Positions 54,414-63,372 of a DNA stretch of 64,000 nt are shown here, piece after piece; position 1 is the stretch's first letter; every line of letters starts with the position of its first letter. Under the pieces are notes generated by a model. It saw nothing but the letters and a program-made list of their open reading frames with translations, was not told the origin of the DNA and made no database searches. Position numbers and translations under genes: made by a program. The DNA comes from an uncultured Clostridia bacterium (GTDB lineage: Bacteria; Bacillota; Clostridia; Oscillospirales; Ruminococcaceae). The DNA lies in the NCBI GenBank assembly GCA_947624375.1, contig CANQKD010000006.1, forward strand, positions 56,326 to 120,325, in the 5' to 3' direction.

Positions 54414-54508
54414 TAGTTTCTGCGACACGGACGCAGCTCGCCTTGATCCAGCGGTCATGCGATCTGCTATGCGCTTCTTAACGCTCTTGAAAGATAACGC
54501 GCAAACAA

Positions 54509-54539
54509 AAAGGCGGAGAATACTCTCCGTCTTTATTTT
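54509..54539 (+). terminator. Terminator downstream of the 53646 gene
   Basis: AAAGGCGGAG (54509-54518) pairs with CTCCGTCTTT (54525-54534), followed by ATTTTTG. The same stem sequence ends rplL at 62089-62114. Confidence 0.85.
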
Positions 54540-55287
54540 TGTGAAAAACTATAAAAAGCGGTTTCGACGCTATTAGAAGTTAGAGGTTAGAAATGCATTT
54601 CAATCGTGTGCGCAAAGCCGCCATTTCTGCGGTTCAGAGAGAAGCAAGAGGCAAGATGTGCGATAGGCAGCGCTTGAGCGCTATTTTTCTTGCTCGTAAC
54701 ATTTGCGCTTACGCGCGGCGCAGGAGCGCGTTCACCGCCCAACTTTAATTTTGTTGACTTTTCATTTTGAGTATGCTAATACGTTTGCGCGTTTTACTTG
54801 TTATGAATTTTTCACCTTGTACGGTGTTCCATAATGGAACGCGAAAAAGAGTGTTGCGCTGCAACTAGGGAACGCGCAGCTATTAGAAGTTAGAGGTGAG
54901 AGGTTAGAAGTTAGAAATGCTTTTTACAACTCTTGCGGCAGTTGTTCATACCTGCTGTTTAGAGAGAAGCAAGAGGCAAGAATTTGCTTTTTAAAATTTA
55001 GCACAATTTTTTCAAAACGCTCGTCTTGCCTCTTGCCTCTAATTCTAAATCGCAGGAATGGCAAGCATGCATTAAAGCCGCAAAACCATTTCTAACCTCT
55101 AACAGCTGACTTCTTACCTCTAATAGCGGCTCGCACTCCGTATTGTGGGGCTTCACCCCACACCCCACGACCCTTTTGAAAAAGGGTCGACCGAAAACTT
55201 TTCTTTTCTTGACAAGAATTAAAACGTTTGCGCATTGTGGAGCGTTGACCAGCTCCGCAGGTTGCGCGTAAGCGCAAATACTACAAG
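54540..55287. repeat. Composite intergenic repeat block
   Basis: No gene is supported. It holds heptamer blocks (54572-54592, 54882-54916, 55090-55124 inverted), GCAAGAR runs (54641-54657, 54964-54982, 55024-55042), module A (54705-54745, and inverted 55240-55275), module B (54815-54850), hairpin GTGGGG/CCCCAC (55145-55161) and module D (55169-55215). The order matches that at 49484-50045. Confidence 0.85.
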
Positions 55288-55313
55288 AAAAAAGGCAGCG
55301 AACTAACGCTGCC
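55288..55313 (-). terminator. Terminator of the wall-binding protein operon
   Basis: On the minus strand GGCAGCG-TTAGTT-CGCTGCC is a perfect stem followed by six T residues, about 40 bases after the stop codon. Confidence 0.88.
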
Positions 55314-55352
55314 CTTACATTATCTTATTTCTTGCTTCTAAACCTCTTGCTT

Positions 55353-57053
55353 CTAGCCGGCTTTTCCGTCTGCGCCGATCTTCTTGCCGTCAACGGTAGT
55401 GCTGCGCGCCATTTTGCCGTCATCTTCAAAATAATACTTCGCGCCGTCTATCGTCTTCCAGCCTGTGGCGTGCACGCCCTCAACAAAATAATACTTGTCT
55501 TTCTCTCCCGACCAACCCGAAAACAGCTTGCCGTCTCCTGTGAATCTATAGACTATCCCGCCTATGTCCGTATCGCCCGTGGCAGCCGGGCCGTCTTTCT
55601 TGAAGTAATAGACATCATCGCCTATCTTCACCCACTTGCTCACAGCCATTTTGCCGTTAGTATCAAAGTAGTACTGCTTTTTATCCACCGTCAGCAGCCC
55701 CACCATCATTATGTGCGTCTGGGGGTCGAAGTAATATTTGCTGCCGTCAACAGTCTGAAAGCCCGTGCGGCAGCAGCCGTTATCATCAAAATAATAATAG
55801 TAATCGTCTATCTTAACGAGTCCTTTTGCCTTTTCAAAGTTTTTCTTGTCGTAATAGCAAAGCACCGTCTGCTCTTTGCCGTCGATAACGCCCGTTTCTT
55901 CGTGCCACTCTATCTTAGCGCGGTAGTTTTCCTCGTCAAAATCGTAGGTAATGCCGTCTATCGTGCGTTTGCCGGTCTGTGCTATGCCGTTTTCATCAAA
56001 GTAGCACACGCCGTTCTCAACGCTTGCAAGACCCGTCACCATTTTTCCGCCCAGCCCGAGATAATAGGTATTTCCGTCTATATTCTGCCAGCCGGTAAGA
56101 AGCACATAATTGCGGTTGAAGTAATACTTAGCCTTATTTATAGTCTGCCAGCCTTTCAAAGCACCTCTTTTTGCGCTGATATAGTATTTGCTGCCGCCTA
56201 TATTGCACCAGCCTGTTGCTTTTACTCCGTTATCCTGATAGTAGAAAAGCTTGCCGTCAACTTTCAGCCAGCCTGTATACATATTGCCGTTTTCATCGAA
56301 ATAGTAGCTGTCCTCGCCTATGGTAAGACCGCCGCGTATCATCTTGCCGTCATCACCATAGTAGCGGTATGCACCGTCATCATTTGCGTGCCAGCCAGTT
56401 GTCATAACGCCGCTTTCGGAAAAATAGTAGTCCGCGCCGTCAATAGTCTGCTCGCCTGAAACGTACTGCCCGTTCTCGTCAAAATAATAGGTATCGCCGT
56501 CAATAACGGTAAAGCCGTGCGCCATGCCTTTGTCGGGAACAAAATAATACTCTTTGCCCTCTATTACAGACCACCCCTGTGCTGCTGTGCCGTCGGAGTT
56601 GAAGTAAAACGTGCCGCCGTCTTTTTCAAGAAAGCCTGCATCTGTAAAGCCGTGCTCATCGAATATGAATTGCAGACCGTCTATCTCCTGAACGCCTGTG
56701 TGGAATTCGCCTGTTTCTTCGTTAAAGCAGTATTCTACCCCGTCTATCTCCACCACGCCGCGCTGGAGTATCCCGTCATTGTCAGCGTAATAAGTCTTGC
56801 TGTCTTTTTCCTGCCAGCCGCTTTGCAGATACCCGTCATCGGAAAACACATAGGTAATTTCGTCTATCTGATAAAATCCTGTAGCCTTGTCGCCGTCTTT
56901 AGAGATAACATAGTAATCTCCGCCGCCGTCGGTGTGCCAGCCGGGCGCGAGGCGCTGTTTGTAGAATACATATCTGTAAACGCCGCCGCCTATTAAAGCT
57001 GCTGCCCCCAGCGACAGCGCCGCATACGCGATCTTCTGTTTAACAGTGACCAT
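55353..57053 (-). CDS. Membrane-anchored protein of glucan/choline-binding-type repeats
   Basis: A 566-residue protein with a membrane segment at about residues 8-28 and then about 25 repeats of roughly 20 residues with the pattern TG(W/F)xxIDGxxYYFDExG (for example TGWLKVDGKLFYYQDNG, SGEQTIDGADYYFSESG). These are cell wall/glucan-binding (choline-binding-like) repeats that fold as a beta-solenoid. No catalytic domain is present, so it is probably a surface adhesin or binding scaffold. It follows the WYL regulator by 12 bases and is the last gene of its operon. Confidence 0.88.
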   Translation of the reverse strand: MVTVKQKIAYAALSLGAAALIGGGVYRYVFYKQRLAPGWHTDGGGDYYVISKDGDKATGFYQIDEITYVFSDDGYLQSGWQEKDSKTYYADNDGILQRGVVEIDGVEYCFNEETGEFHTGVQEIDGLQFIFDEHGFTDAGFLEKDGGTFYFNSDGTAAQGWSVIEGKEYYFVPDKGMAHGFTVIDGDTYYFDENGQYVSGEQTIDGADYYFSESGVMTTGWHANDDGAYRYYGDDGKMIRGGLTIGEDSYYFDENGNMYTGWLKVDGKLFYYQDNGVKATGWCNIGGSKYYISAKRGALKGWQTINKAKYYFNRNYVLLTGWQNIDGNTYYLGLGGKMVTGLASVENGVCYFDENGIAQTGKRTIDGITYDFDEENYRAKIEWHEETGVIDGKEQTVLCYYDKKNFEKAKGLVKIDDYYYYFDDNGCCRTGFQTVDGSKYYFDPQTHIMMVGLLTVDKKQYYFDTNGKMAVSKWVKIGDDVYYFKKDGPAATGDTDIGGIVYRFTGDGKLFSGWSGEKDKYYFVEGVHATGWKTIDGAKYYFEDDGKMARSTTVDGKKIGADGKAG

Positions 57054-57065
57054 TTGTATACCTCT

Positions 57066-58052
57066 TTATTTGTACTGTTTCATGATAGCTTTAAGCTCTT
57101 TCTTTGCCTGATCTACAACTTCGGCAGGCTCTACCACCCTTGCCTTGTCGCCAAACTTGAAAAGCCAGCCCCAGAAAGGCGGTGAGATCTGCACATCGGT
57201 CTTTATAACGAACCTGTCTTCCGATACCTTTCTGCACACCACTTTCTGACCGAAACGGTCTATAACAGCGTTCATAAGGTCTTTGTCAAATTCTATGGTC
57301 ACGGTCTGTTCCGTGCCGCCGTACATACTGTAAAGCGACAGCTGCGCCTTTGCCAGAGCTTCCTCATCTATAGACAGCTGCACCCTGTTTTCGTCGGTGA
57401 TCTCAACTTTGTCCATTCTGTCAACTCTGTATCGGGAGATGCCCTCATGCTTTTCGCAGTAGCATACAAGATAGTAGTTGTCCTCTTCCCAAGTCAGATA
57501 AAGCGGAGATACCTTGTATACATAGCCGTCATGGCGAAGTTTCCTGCGCTTTTCAATATCAAAATACGTAAGCCTGAAAGTAAGCTTTTTGTTGCTTCTT
57601 ATAGCCTCGTGAATGGCGTTTACGGTGTAGTATATGCTCTCGTTGTATGTCTTCACTCTGCTTGAAACGTGTATTCTTCTGCTGAGAGAGGGCGCTGTGA
57701 ATTTATCGGTAAGCAGTTGCAGCTTTTCAATAAGCTCTTTTGACTTCTTCTTCGTGAGGAATTTTGACGACGACACCGCATCAGCGAGTATGTAAAGCTC
57801 CTCCGTCTGAAACAGATGCGATGCAAGATAATAGTCGTTAGCGTGACCTCTTCTGCGTGTAACAATATCCATGCCGCTCTCGATAAGCGTGTTTATGTCG
57901 TCATAGACTGTCTTTCTCTCGCATGAGATGCCAAAACCTGCCATGTAGTCGATTATCTCACCCACCGTAACAGCGTTGTCCTCGTTTGTCTGCGTTTCAA
58001 AAAAGTTTTTCAAAAGCAGTATCTTGTTCTTCTGTCTGCCTGTTCCTGCCAT
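57066..58052 (-). CDS. WYL-domain transcriptional regulator
   Basis: A 328-residue protein with an N-terminal winged HTH (residues 1-75, KTVYDDINTLIESGMDI) and a WYL domain (about 145-235: RKLRHDGYVYKVSPLYL, EEDNYYLVCYC, SRYRVDRMDKVEI) plus a C-terminal WCX region. WYL regulators often respond to nucleic acids or nucleotides. GGAGG overlaps the end of the UPF0291 gene, 4 bases upstream. It may control its own operon, including the wall-binding protein. Confidence 0.9.
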   Translation of the reverse strand: MAGTGRQKNKILLLKNFFETQTNEDNAVTVGEIIDYMAGFGISCERKTVYDDINTLIESGMDIVTRRRGHANDYYLASHLFQTEELYILADAVSSSKFLTKKKSKELIEKLQLLTDKFTAPSLSRRIHVSSRVKTYNESIYYTVNAIHEAIRSNKKLTFRLTYFDIEKRRKLRHDGYVYKVSPLYLTWEEDNYYLVCYCEKHEGISRYRVDRMDKVEITDENRVQLSIDEEALAKAQLSLYSMYGGTEQTVTIEFDKDLMNAVIDRFGQKVVCRKVSEDRFVIKTDVQISPPFWGWLFKFGDKARVVEPAEVVDQAKKELKAIMKQYK

Positions 58053-58056
58053 AATT

Positions 58057-58266
58057 TTAGTCCTCCTTGTTTTCTTTGACTTTTTTAATAGTTCCGTCGG
58101 GCTCTATAATGCTTATATTTTCAAGCTGTGCGCGCAAATTGCCCGTAAATGCCGCGCGGTATTCCTGCCGCAGCGCCTCGCGCTCTTTCTTTTCGGCATC
58201 GGTAAGCTCTCTTTGCCGTGAAATACGCGTAAGCTGCGATATCCTGTCTATCTTTTTTTGTTCCAT
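58057..58266 (-). CDS. UPF0291 (DUF896, YnzC-like) protein
   Basis: A 69-residue protein (RISQLTRISRQRELTDAEKK, then EREALRQEYRAAF and NIRAQLENI-like NLRAQLENISIIEPDG). This matches the short helical UPF0291 family of Firmicutes; in Bacillus subtilis YnzC is encoded next to SOS genes. First gene of the operon with the WYL regulator. GAAGGTG precedes the ATG. Confidence 0.88.
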   Translation of the reverse strand: MEQKKIDRISQLTRISRQRELTDAEKKEREALRQEYRAAFTGNLRAQLENISIIEPDGTIKKVKENKED

Positions 58267-58282
58267 AAAAACACCTTCTGAA

Positions 58283-58413
58283 ATTATATTATAACATAAA
58301 AGCGAAAGCGTTATGTTATAATTGTCCGATACGTCGGGAGCAGACCCATTGGTCTGCGTATCGACGAGGACATAAGATTATAATATAATCATCTATGATT
58401 ATATTATAACATA
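58283..58413. repeat. MITE-like dyad element bounded by 16-bp direct repeats
   Basis: ATTATATTATAACATA occurs at 58283-58298 and again at 58398-58413. Between them lie IR1 (ATTATAACATAA 58288-58299 / TTATGTTATAAT 58311-58322), a long hairpin (TGTCC 58323, GATAC 58328, GCAGACC 58340-58346 / GGTCTGC 58351-58357, GTATC 58358, GGACA 58368) and IR2 (58378-58390 / 58397-58409, 13 bp perfect). TATAAT motifs in the repeats may serve as -10 boxes for the minus-strand UPF0291 operon. Confidence 0.65.
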
Positions 58414-58481
58414 TATATTTTGTAAAATCAATATCAAATTCTGCGAAATGTCCAAAAAATTTCCCTGCGGTAAAAAAGGTG

Positions 58482-58535
58482 TTGACAACCGGGAAAATTT
58501 GTGTTAGCATATAAGCAGAAAAAGAACAAATGTTC
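58482..58535 (+). promoter_or_regulatory. SOS promoter: TTGACA/TAGCAT with a LexA box
   Basis: TTGACA (58482-58487), 17 bases, TAGCAT (58505-58510). GAACAAATGTTC (58524-58535) lies near the expected transcription start and fits the Gram-positive LexA (DinR) consensus GAAC-N4-GTTC, including the RNRY middle. LexA bound there should block transcription until DNA damage. Confidence 0.8.
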
Positions 58536-58581
58536 TTTTGACGCTCGACTAACATTCAAGGAAGGACGGATAAATGAAAAG

Positions 58582-58836
58582 ATGATGAGTATGTCCCGGT
58601 TGATAGCCCAGTACGAAAGGGATGCAGACAAACTGCTGGAAAGGATAGCTTTTGTAAAAGAGCAGATGAGAGCCGACCCCGACCGCAGCAAAATGCCGCA
58701 GTATCGCAGGCGCATTGAGGTGCTGTATGAGGAGCACGGCGATATAATGCAGGTGATATGTCAGCTGCTGCCGTATCTGGAAAGGGAAAAAGAACTTATG
58801 GAAAGCAAGACAGGTGAGAGAGACGGCGCAGCTTAA
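58582..58836 (+). CDS. Small helical protein, first gene of the SOS operon
   Basis: An 84-residue protein from ATG 58582 (MMSMSRLIAQYERDADKLLE...), rich in Arg, Glu and Lys and predicted all-helical. I recognise no family. GAAGGACGGA lies about 14 bases upstream, further than usual; ATG 58591 is another option. It overlaps the sigma-like gene by 23 bases. The LexA box upstream suggests damage-inducible expression. Confidence 0.6.
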   Translation: MMSMSRLIAQYERDADKLLERIAFVKEQMRADPDRSKMPQYRRRIEVLYEEHGDIMQVICQLLPYLEREKELMESKTGERDGAA

Positions 58837-59155
58837 AAGGGTCAGCTATGACGAGATAAAAGACAGTATTTCACAGCGCAGGAACACGTTTACAGATGAG
58901 GAGCGGCTCAGCAGCCGTGTGCGCTCATCTATTGTGCGGCAGGCGCTGGAAAACGGTCTTACAGCGCGGCAGAAAGAGTATTTTATCCTGCGCTACCGTG
59001 AGGGGCTCAGCGGTCAGCAGATAGCGGATATGTATGGCGTGAGCCGCTCGGCGGTGTGCGTAACGCTAAGACGTGCAAAAGCGCGTATTTCTGCTCTTCT
59101 GGGCACTCAGCGGCTGCGCGAGGAAGTAATAAACTTTATGATGCAAAGCGATTGA
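58814..59155 (+). CDS. Sigma-70 region 4-like HTH protein, second gene of the SOS operon
   Basis: A 113-residue protein. Its second half is a sigma region 4-type helix-turn-helix: LTARQKEYFILRYREGLSGQ, then QIADMYGVSRSAVCVTLRRA. The N-terminal part (about 1-55) has no recognised domain; region 2 is absent, so it is not a full sigma factor. GTG 58814 lies inside the previous gene. It could be a phage-type transcription regulator or a domesticated late-gene activator under LexA control (inference). Confidence 0.78.
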   Translation: MRETAQLKRVSYDEIKDSISQRRNTFTDEERLSSRVRSSIVRQALENGLTARQKEYFILRYREGLSGQQIADMYGVSRSAVCVTLRRAKARISALLGTQRLREEVINFMMQSD

Positions 59156-59175
59156 ATGATTTTTTTACAAAGTCA

Positions 59176-59204
59176 TTGACAAAGAAACAATTATATTGTA
59201 TAAT
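59176..59204 (+). promoter_or_regulatory. Promoter of the 59247 gene
   Basis: Consensus TTGACA (59176-59181), 17 bases, TATAAT (59199-59204). Confidence 0.88.
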
Positions 59205-59246
59205 TAGTTATATATATTCTGTCTATGGACTTTGGAGGGGATCTCT

Positions 59247-60887
59247 ATGGCTGATGCGACCGAGCTGCAAAAGATACAGCAGACGCTTGACTATTTCAGC
59301 AGATATTACGAATTTGATTCTTCTATCAAAACATTGAAGGAAAACCGCTTGCAGCTGGAAAAGTATATCCAGACCAGACACACTGTGGAAAGCAAGATGG
59401 ACGTTGAGGGCAAGACCAAGAAGTCTATGATAATTGCTGCCGCGGCGGCTGTTGTAGGCGCGCTGATAGTGCTTTTGGTCACGGGATTTTCTTTCAGCGC
59501 GGTAAGCATAATTATTGCAGCAGCGGTGGCGGTCGTGCTGGGCGCAGGCTTGTTTATCGGTCTTAAAACATATCTGAAAAAACAGGTAGACCAAAAATGG
59601 ACTGAGCAGCAGAAAGCCAACGAAGACTTGCAGCGGCAGATAAGCGATATCGACGAACGCTGCCGCAGACTTGACGATCAGAAAAATGTGTATCTTGACG
59701 GACTTGATGAAAAAGGTCTTGTCGTTATACCCTCTAAATACATTGTAGAGGCGGAAAAGATCGCCGATTATGTCCGCGAAGACAAATGTGCGACCGCCGC
59801 AGAAGCGGTAAAGATGTTTGAAGAAAATCAGGTGCGCCTGAAAGAAAAAGCGCTGGCAGACAGGAAAAAGCGCGACGAAGAAGCCAGGCAGAGAGCCGAA
59901 AAGCTTGAGCTGCAAAGGCGCGAGCGCCAGAAAGAGCTTGAAATGCAGCGTGCTCTTGAAGAGCAGATGAGAGAAAGCGCTCTTGAAAAAGAAAGAGCAG
60001 CTGCCACAGAAGAAGCGGAAGAGCCCAAAAAGAGCGGTCTTTCTATGTCTCTCGGAGGAAAGAAACCGCAAGAGCCCAAGCCGATGCCAAAGCCCGAGCG
60101 TATACCTGCTCCCGAGCCCGTTAAGGCTCAGCCTGTTGCGCCTACCCCTGCTCAGCCCGAGGAAGAAAAGCCTCACGGCGGATTATCACTCGCAGGAAAG
60201 AAGCCCGATCGTGCGCCGCAGCCGCAAAGGCAGCGTATGTCGCAGCCTGTTCGCACCGTTCCGCAGCAGCCTACAGAAGAAGCGAAACCACAGGAAGAAA
60301 GAGCGCAAAGGTACAGCGGTCTGTCGCTCTCGGGCAGAAATGACGCGAAGAAAAAACGCCCTGCTCCTGTGCCTGCACCCAAGCCGAAGAACGCTCCCAT
60401 ACACCTTGTGGACGAGCCTGACGACAATATAGTTGATGAGGAGACCACAGATCTCGAGAACATGATGAAGGATCTGCTGTCACCCAGCCATAATTCGTCG
60501 CCGCTGTTCAAAAATCCTATACACAAAGATGTTGCGCCCGCGCGCGATGTGCCGAGCGTTCCGCAGGAAGACGACTTTGACGAGCTGGCATTTTTAGATG
60601 AGCCCAAGGCTGCAAAAGAACCGGCAGTTCCCGAAGCGCCTGTAGTGCCTGAAGAGTCTGTAGTACCCGAAGTACCCACAGTTCCCGAAGTAACGCCCGA
60701 AGAACCGCCTGCCGCACCGGAAGAACCGCCCGAAGCACCGGCAGTTCCTACAGAACCGAAAGCTCCCGAAGTGCCGCCTGTTCCCGAAGAACCGGCAGTA
60801 CCCGAAGAGCCCAAAGCTCCTACAGAGCCCGAACCGCCGCAGGAACCGCCTAAGTCTATAGGCTGGGCTATGGCTAAGAAAAAGTAA
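59247..60887 (+). CDS. Membrane protein with coiled coil and Pro/Glu-rich tail (unrecognised)
   Basis: A 546-residue protein. Helical N-terminus (1-55), two membrane helices (about 60-82 and 86-106), a long charged coiled coil (about 110-255) and a disordered Pro/Glu/Ala tail with VPE repeats (about 450-530). A short motif recurs: SGLSMSLGGKK (about 270), GGLSLAGKK (about 315), SGLSLSGRN (about 360), and SIGWAMAKKK at the very end, perhaps docking peptides. ATG 59247 has GGAGG upstream. No enzymatic domain is seen. The layout suggests a scaffold at the membrane (inference). Confidence 0.75.
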   Translation: MADATELQKIQQTLDYFSRYYEFDSSIKTLKENRLQLEKYIQTRHTVESKMDVEGKTKKSMIIAAAAAVVGALIVLLVTGFSFSAVSIIIAAAVAVVLGAGLFIGLKTYLKKQVDQKWTEQQKANEDLQRQISDIDERCRRLDDQKNVYLDGLDEKGLVVIPSKYIVEAEKIADYVREDKCATAAEAVKMFEENQVRLKEKALADRKKRDEEARQRAEKLELQRRERQKELEMQRALEEQMRESALEKERAAATEEAEEPKKSGLSMSLGGKKPQEPKPMPKPERIPAPEPVKAQPVAPTPAQPEEEKPHGGLSLAGKKPDRAPQPQRQRMSQPVRTVPQQPTEEAKPQEERAQRYSGLSLSGRNDAKKKRPAPVPAPKPKNAPIHLVDEPDDNIVDEETTDLENMMKDLLSPSHNSSPLFKNPIHKDVAPARDVPSVPQEDDFDELAFLDEPKAAKEPAVPEAPVVPEESVVPEVPTVPEVTPEEPPAAPEEPPEAPAVPTEPKAPEVPPVPEEPAVPEEPKAPTEPEPPQEPPKSIGWAMAKKK

Positions 60888-60915
60888 GCGCGGCGAAAAA
60901 ATTTCTGAAAAACTA

Positions 60916-60944
60916 TTGACAAACCGTTTTAGGTGTGTTATAAT
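60916..60944 (+). promoter_or_regulatory. Promoter of rplJ-rplL
   Basis: TTGACA (60916-60921), 17 bases, TATAAT (60939-60944), both consensus. Confidence 0.9.
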
Positions 60945-60949
60945 ATGCT

Positions 60950-61102
60950 TTGCATTCGTATCTAAAGACAGTCGGTGAGGCAACTCGTAAATCCGACCGA
61001 GGAAAGAATAGCAAGGTTAAATAATGACTTTGTGTCCTTTTCTCGCTATGTGGGAAAAGGACTTTTCTTTACGATACCGTGCGAAATTATCGCAAAGAGG
61101 TG
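60950..61102 (+). ncRNA. Ribosomal protein L10 leader
   Basis: A leader of about 155 bases with CAGTCGGTGAGGCAACTCG, CCGACCGAGGAAAG and a final hairpin GTCCTTTTC/GAAAAGGAC (61034-61062) followed by TTTTCTTT. The kink-turn-like GGTGAGGC...CCGAC layout and the attenuator before rplJ fit the Firmicutes L10 leader, through which the L10-L12 complex represses its own operon. Confidence 0.82.
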
Positions 61103-61108
61103 ATGAAA

Positions 61109-61618
61109 ATGCCAAGTGAGAAGATACTGCTCAAAAAGCAGGAAAGAGTCAAGGAACTGTCCCAGCTTCTGGAGTCCTCAGCAGCAGGTGTTATTGTGGA
61201 CTATAAGGGCATCACGGTGGAAGAAGATACTGCACTTCGCCGCTCGCTCAGAGAAGCAGGCGTGAAGTATTTTGTTGAGAAGAACACTATGCTTCGTTTC
61301 GCCGTTAAAAATGCAGGTCTTGACGGACTTACGGACGTTCTCGAGGGTACTACTGCAATAGCCGTTTCTGAGCATGACGAAACAGCCGCCGCAAGAATAC
61401 TCGGTGAGTTTGCGCAGAAGGCAGGCGACGCTAAGTTTGACCTTAAAGCAGGTTTTATCGGCAAGGAGATTTACGATAAAGCAGGCGTTGAGGCTCTCTC
61501 GAAGATCCCTTCAAAAGATGTGCTTCTGGCACAGCTGGTCGGCTCTCTGCAAGGACCGCTCCAGAAACTGGCTGCAACACTTCAGGCAGTTGCAGACAAA
61601 AACGGCGATGCTGCATAA
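61109..61618 (+). CDS. rplJ: 50S ribosomal protein L10
   Basis: A 169-residue L10: SEKILLKKQERVKELSQLL, VIVDYKGITVEEDTALRR, YFVEKNTMLRFAVKNAG and LQGPLQKLAATLQAV. It anchors the L7/L12 stalk to 23S rRNA. ATG 61109 is chosen over ATG 61103 because GAGGTG then has normal spacing. Confidence 0.96.
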   Translation: MPSEKILLKKQERVKELSQLLESSAAGVIVDYKGITVEEDTALRRSLREAGVKYFVEKNTMLRFAVKNAGLDGLTDVLEGTTAIAVSEHDETAAARILGEFAQKAGDAKFDLKAGFIGKEIYDKAGVEALSKIPSKDVLLAQLVGSLQGPLQKLAATLQAVADKNGDAA

Positions 61619-61692
61619 GCAGTCGGCGTAGACAATCAGGCGCGGCGCGTGCCGCATAACAAGATCTAATTTAAAAAAGGAGAAGAATTATC

Positions 61693-62070
61693 ATGGCATC
61701 CGAGAAGACAATGAAGTTTATTGAAGATATAAAGGCTCTCAGCGTTCTTGAGCTGAAAGAGCTTATCGACGCTATCCAGGAGGAGTTCGGCGTAACAGCC
61801 GCAATAGCTGCTGCTCCTGCTGCCGGCGCTGCTGCCGGTGGAGCTGCCGCTGAGGAGAAGACCGAGTTTGACGTAATACTCGCTTCGTTCGGCGACGCTA
61901 AGATGGGCGTTATCAAGGCAGTTAAGGAGATCCTCGGTCTTGGACTTAAAGAGGCTAAGGAGCTTGTTGAGGCTGCACCTAAGGCTATCAAAGAGGGCGC
62001 ATCGAAGGCTGAGGCTGACGAGATCAAGGAGAAGCTCGAAGCTGCCGGCGCTACCGTTGAGCTCAAGTAA
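61693..62070 (+). CDS. rplL: 50S ribosomal protein L7/L12
   Basis: A 125-residue L7/L12: N-terminal dimerisation region, Ala/Gly hinge ([19 protein letters not shown]) and C-terminal factor-binding domain ([14 protein letters not shown] [20 protein letters not shown], ending GATVELK). GGAGAAG precedes the ATG. It is 74 bases after rplJ in the same operon. Confidence 0.97.
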   Translation: MASEKTMKFIEDIKALSVLELKELIDAIQEEFGVTAAIAAAPAAGAAAGGAAAEEKTEFDVILASFGDAKMGVIKAVKEILGLGLKEAKELVEAAPKAIKEGASKAEADEIKEKLEAAGATVELK

Positions 62071-62088
62071 TAAGCTTTGCACAAAAAT

Positions 62089-62116
62089 AAAGGCGGAGAG
62101 GGTTCTCCGTCTTTTT
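62089..62116 (+). terminator. Terminator of rplJ-rplL
   Basis: AAAGGCGGAGA (62089-62099) pairs with TCTCCGTCTTT (62104-62114) around GGGT, followed by more T residues. Confidence 0.9.
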
Positions 62117-62119
62117 TAT

Positions 62120-63360
62120 TTTGCAGAAAAATGCAATTGCTGTTATCAACGATGTATATTTTATTTGCGCTTACGCGCAGCGCAGGAGCGCAGTGTCTTG
62201 TCGGCTTTAGCCTCCAAGCCACTTGAAAGAATTACTTCGGCGACATTATGGGGTCGCCGATTTTGTTTTTTGAAAGTCTGAAGCCTTTCAGAAAACAAAA
62301 CCATAATTCTTTTGCACAGTGCGTTTAATCTCGATAGTTGTAAGTCCTGTCAAGAAAGGAAAAGTTTTCGGTCGACCCTTTTTCAAAAGGGTCATCAGGG
62401 TCAAGGGGCGGAAGCCCTTTGTCGCCGTCCGCAGACGGCGAAATCCCCTAACGGCAGGCGCTCCGCTGCTAGAGATTAGAGGTGAGAGGTTAGAGGTTAG
62501 AAATGTTTTGCGAAGTTTGCGCGTGCTTGCTATTTCTGCGGTTTAGATTTAGAGGCAAGAAGCAAGATGAGCGTTTTGAAAAGTTCGCGCTAAACTGTAA
62601 AAAGCATTTTCTTGCCTCTTGCCTCTCGTTATCTTGCTTCTAATAGCTGCGCCTCTCCTTGTTGTAGCGCATCGCTCTCTTTCCTGCGCGCGCTTGCGTG
62701 CGCAATAGCTTTGTAAAAATCCCCACATCTTGCCTCTTGCTTCTAATTTTCTTGCTTCTAATAGCTGCGCCTCCCCTCGTTGTAGCGCATAGCTCATTTT
62801 CCGCGTTCCATTATGGAACGCCGTACAATGTGAAAAGTTTTTGTATAATAGACTTAATAAACACCCTCCCAATAGCCGCCCCAAAAGAAAAACCGCTGGC
62901 AGAATATTCTTCCAGCAACGTGAACTAGCGTGGTTATTTAAAGGAAGTTGGTGTGGTGCGGCGGTGAGCTTTGTTTGCCGAGCACACATCTTGCCTCTTG
63001 CCTCTCTTTGAACCGCAGAAATGAAAAGCTGTCGCAAACGCCGATAAAACACTTCTAACCTCTGACCTCTCACTTCTAACATCTAATAGCTGAATATTCT
63101 TCCGGCAGAATGGAAGGGGTGAGGAAATAGGGGGAGGAAGTACAGCGAGTGTGGCGGTGGTGCGCTCCTGCGCTGCGCGTAAGCGCGAATAATAATCAAA
63201 ATATAAAACAATGCACAAACGCCGCTTTACCAACCTCTTGCTTCTTGCCTCTTGCTTCTATCTGAATCGCAGGCATGAAAAATCGGCGCTAACGCCGATA
63301 AAACATTTCTAACTTCTAACCTCTCACTTCTAACTTCTAATAGAGAACCACCTTATTCAG
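62120..63360. repeat. 1.2-kb composite repeat region
   Basis: No gene is supported. From left: module A fragment (62163-62190); copy of the 51615-51755 module (62192-62335); inverted copy of 7398-7525 (62344-62462) with hairpins 62374-62393 and 62424-62439; five-heptamer block (62468-62502); GCAAGAR runs (62550-62650, 62729-62763); inverted module B (62800-62835); GAATATTC palindrome (62896-62915); inverted heptamer block (63053-63087); a second palindrome (63089-63104); inverted module A (63160-63190); GCAAGAR run (63232-63260); inverted heptamer block (63307-63341). Confidence 0.85.
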
Positions 63361-63372
63361 ATGGTTTTTAGC

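Noticed and set aside
55332..56459. Long plus-strand ORF of 375 codons
   Set aside because: Antisense shadow of the repeat-containing wall-binding protein, whose repeated composition keeps the opposite frame open.
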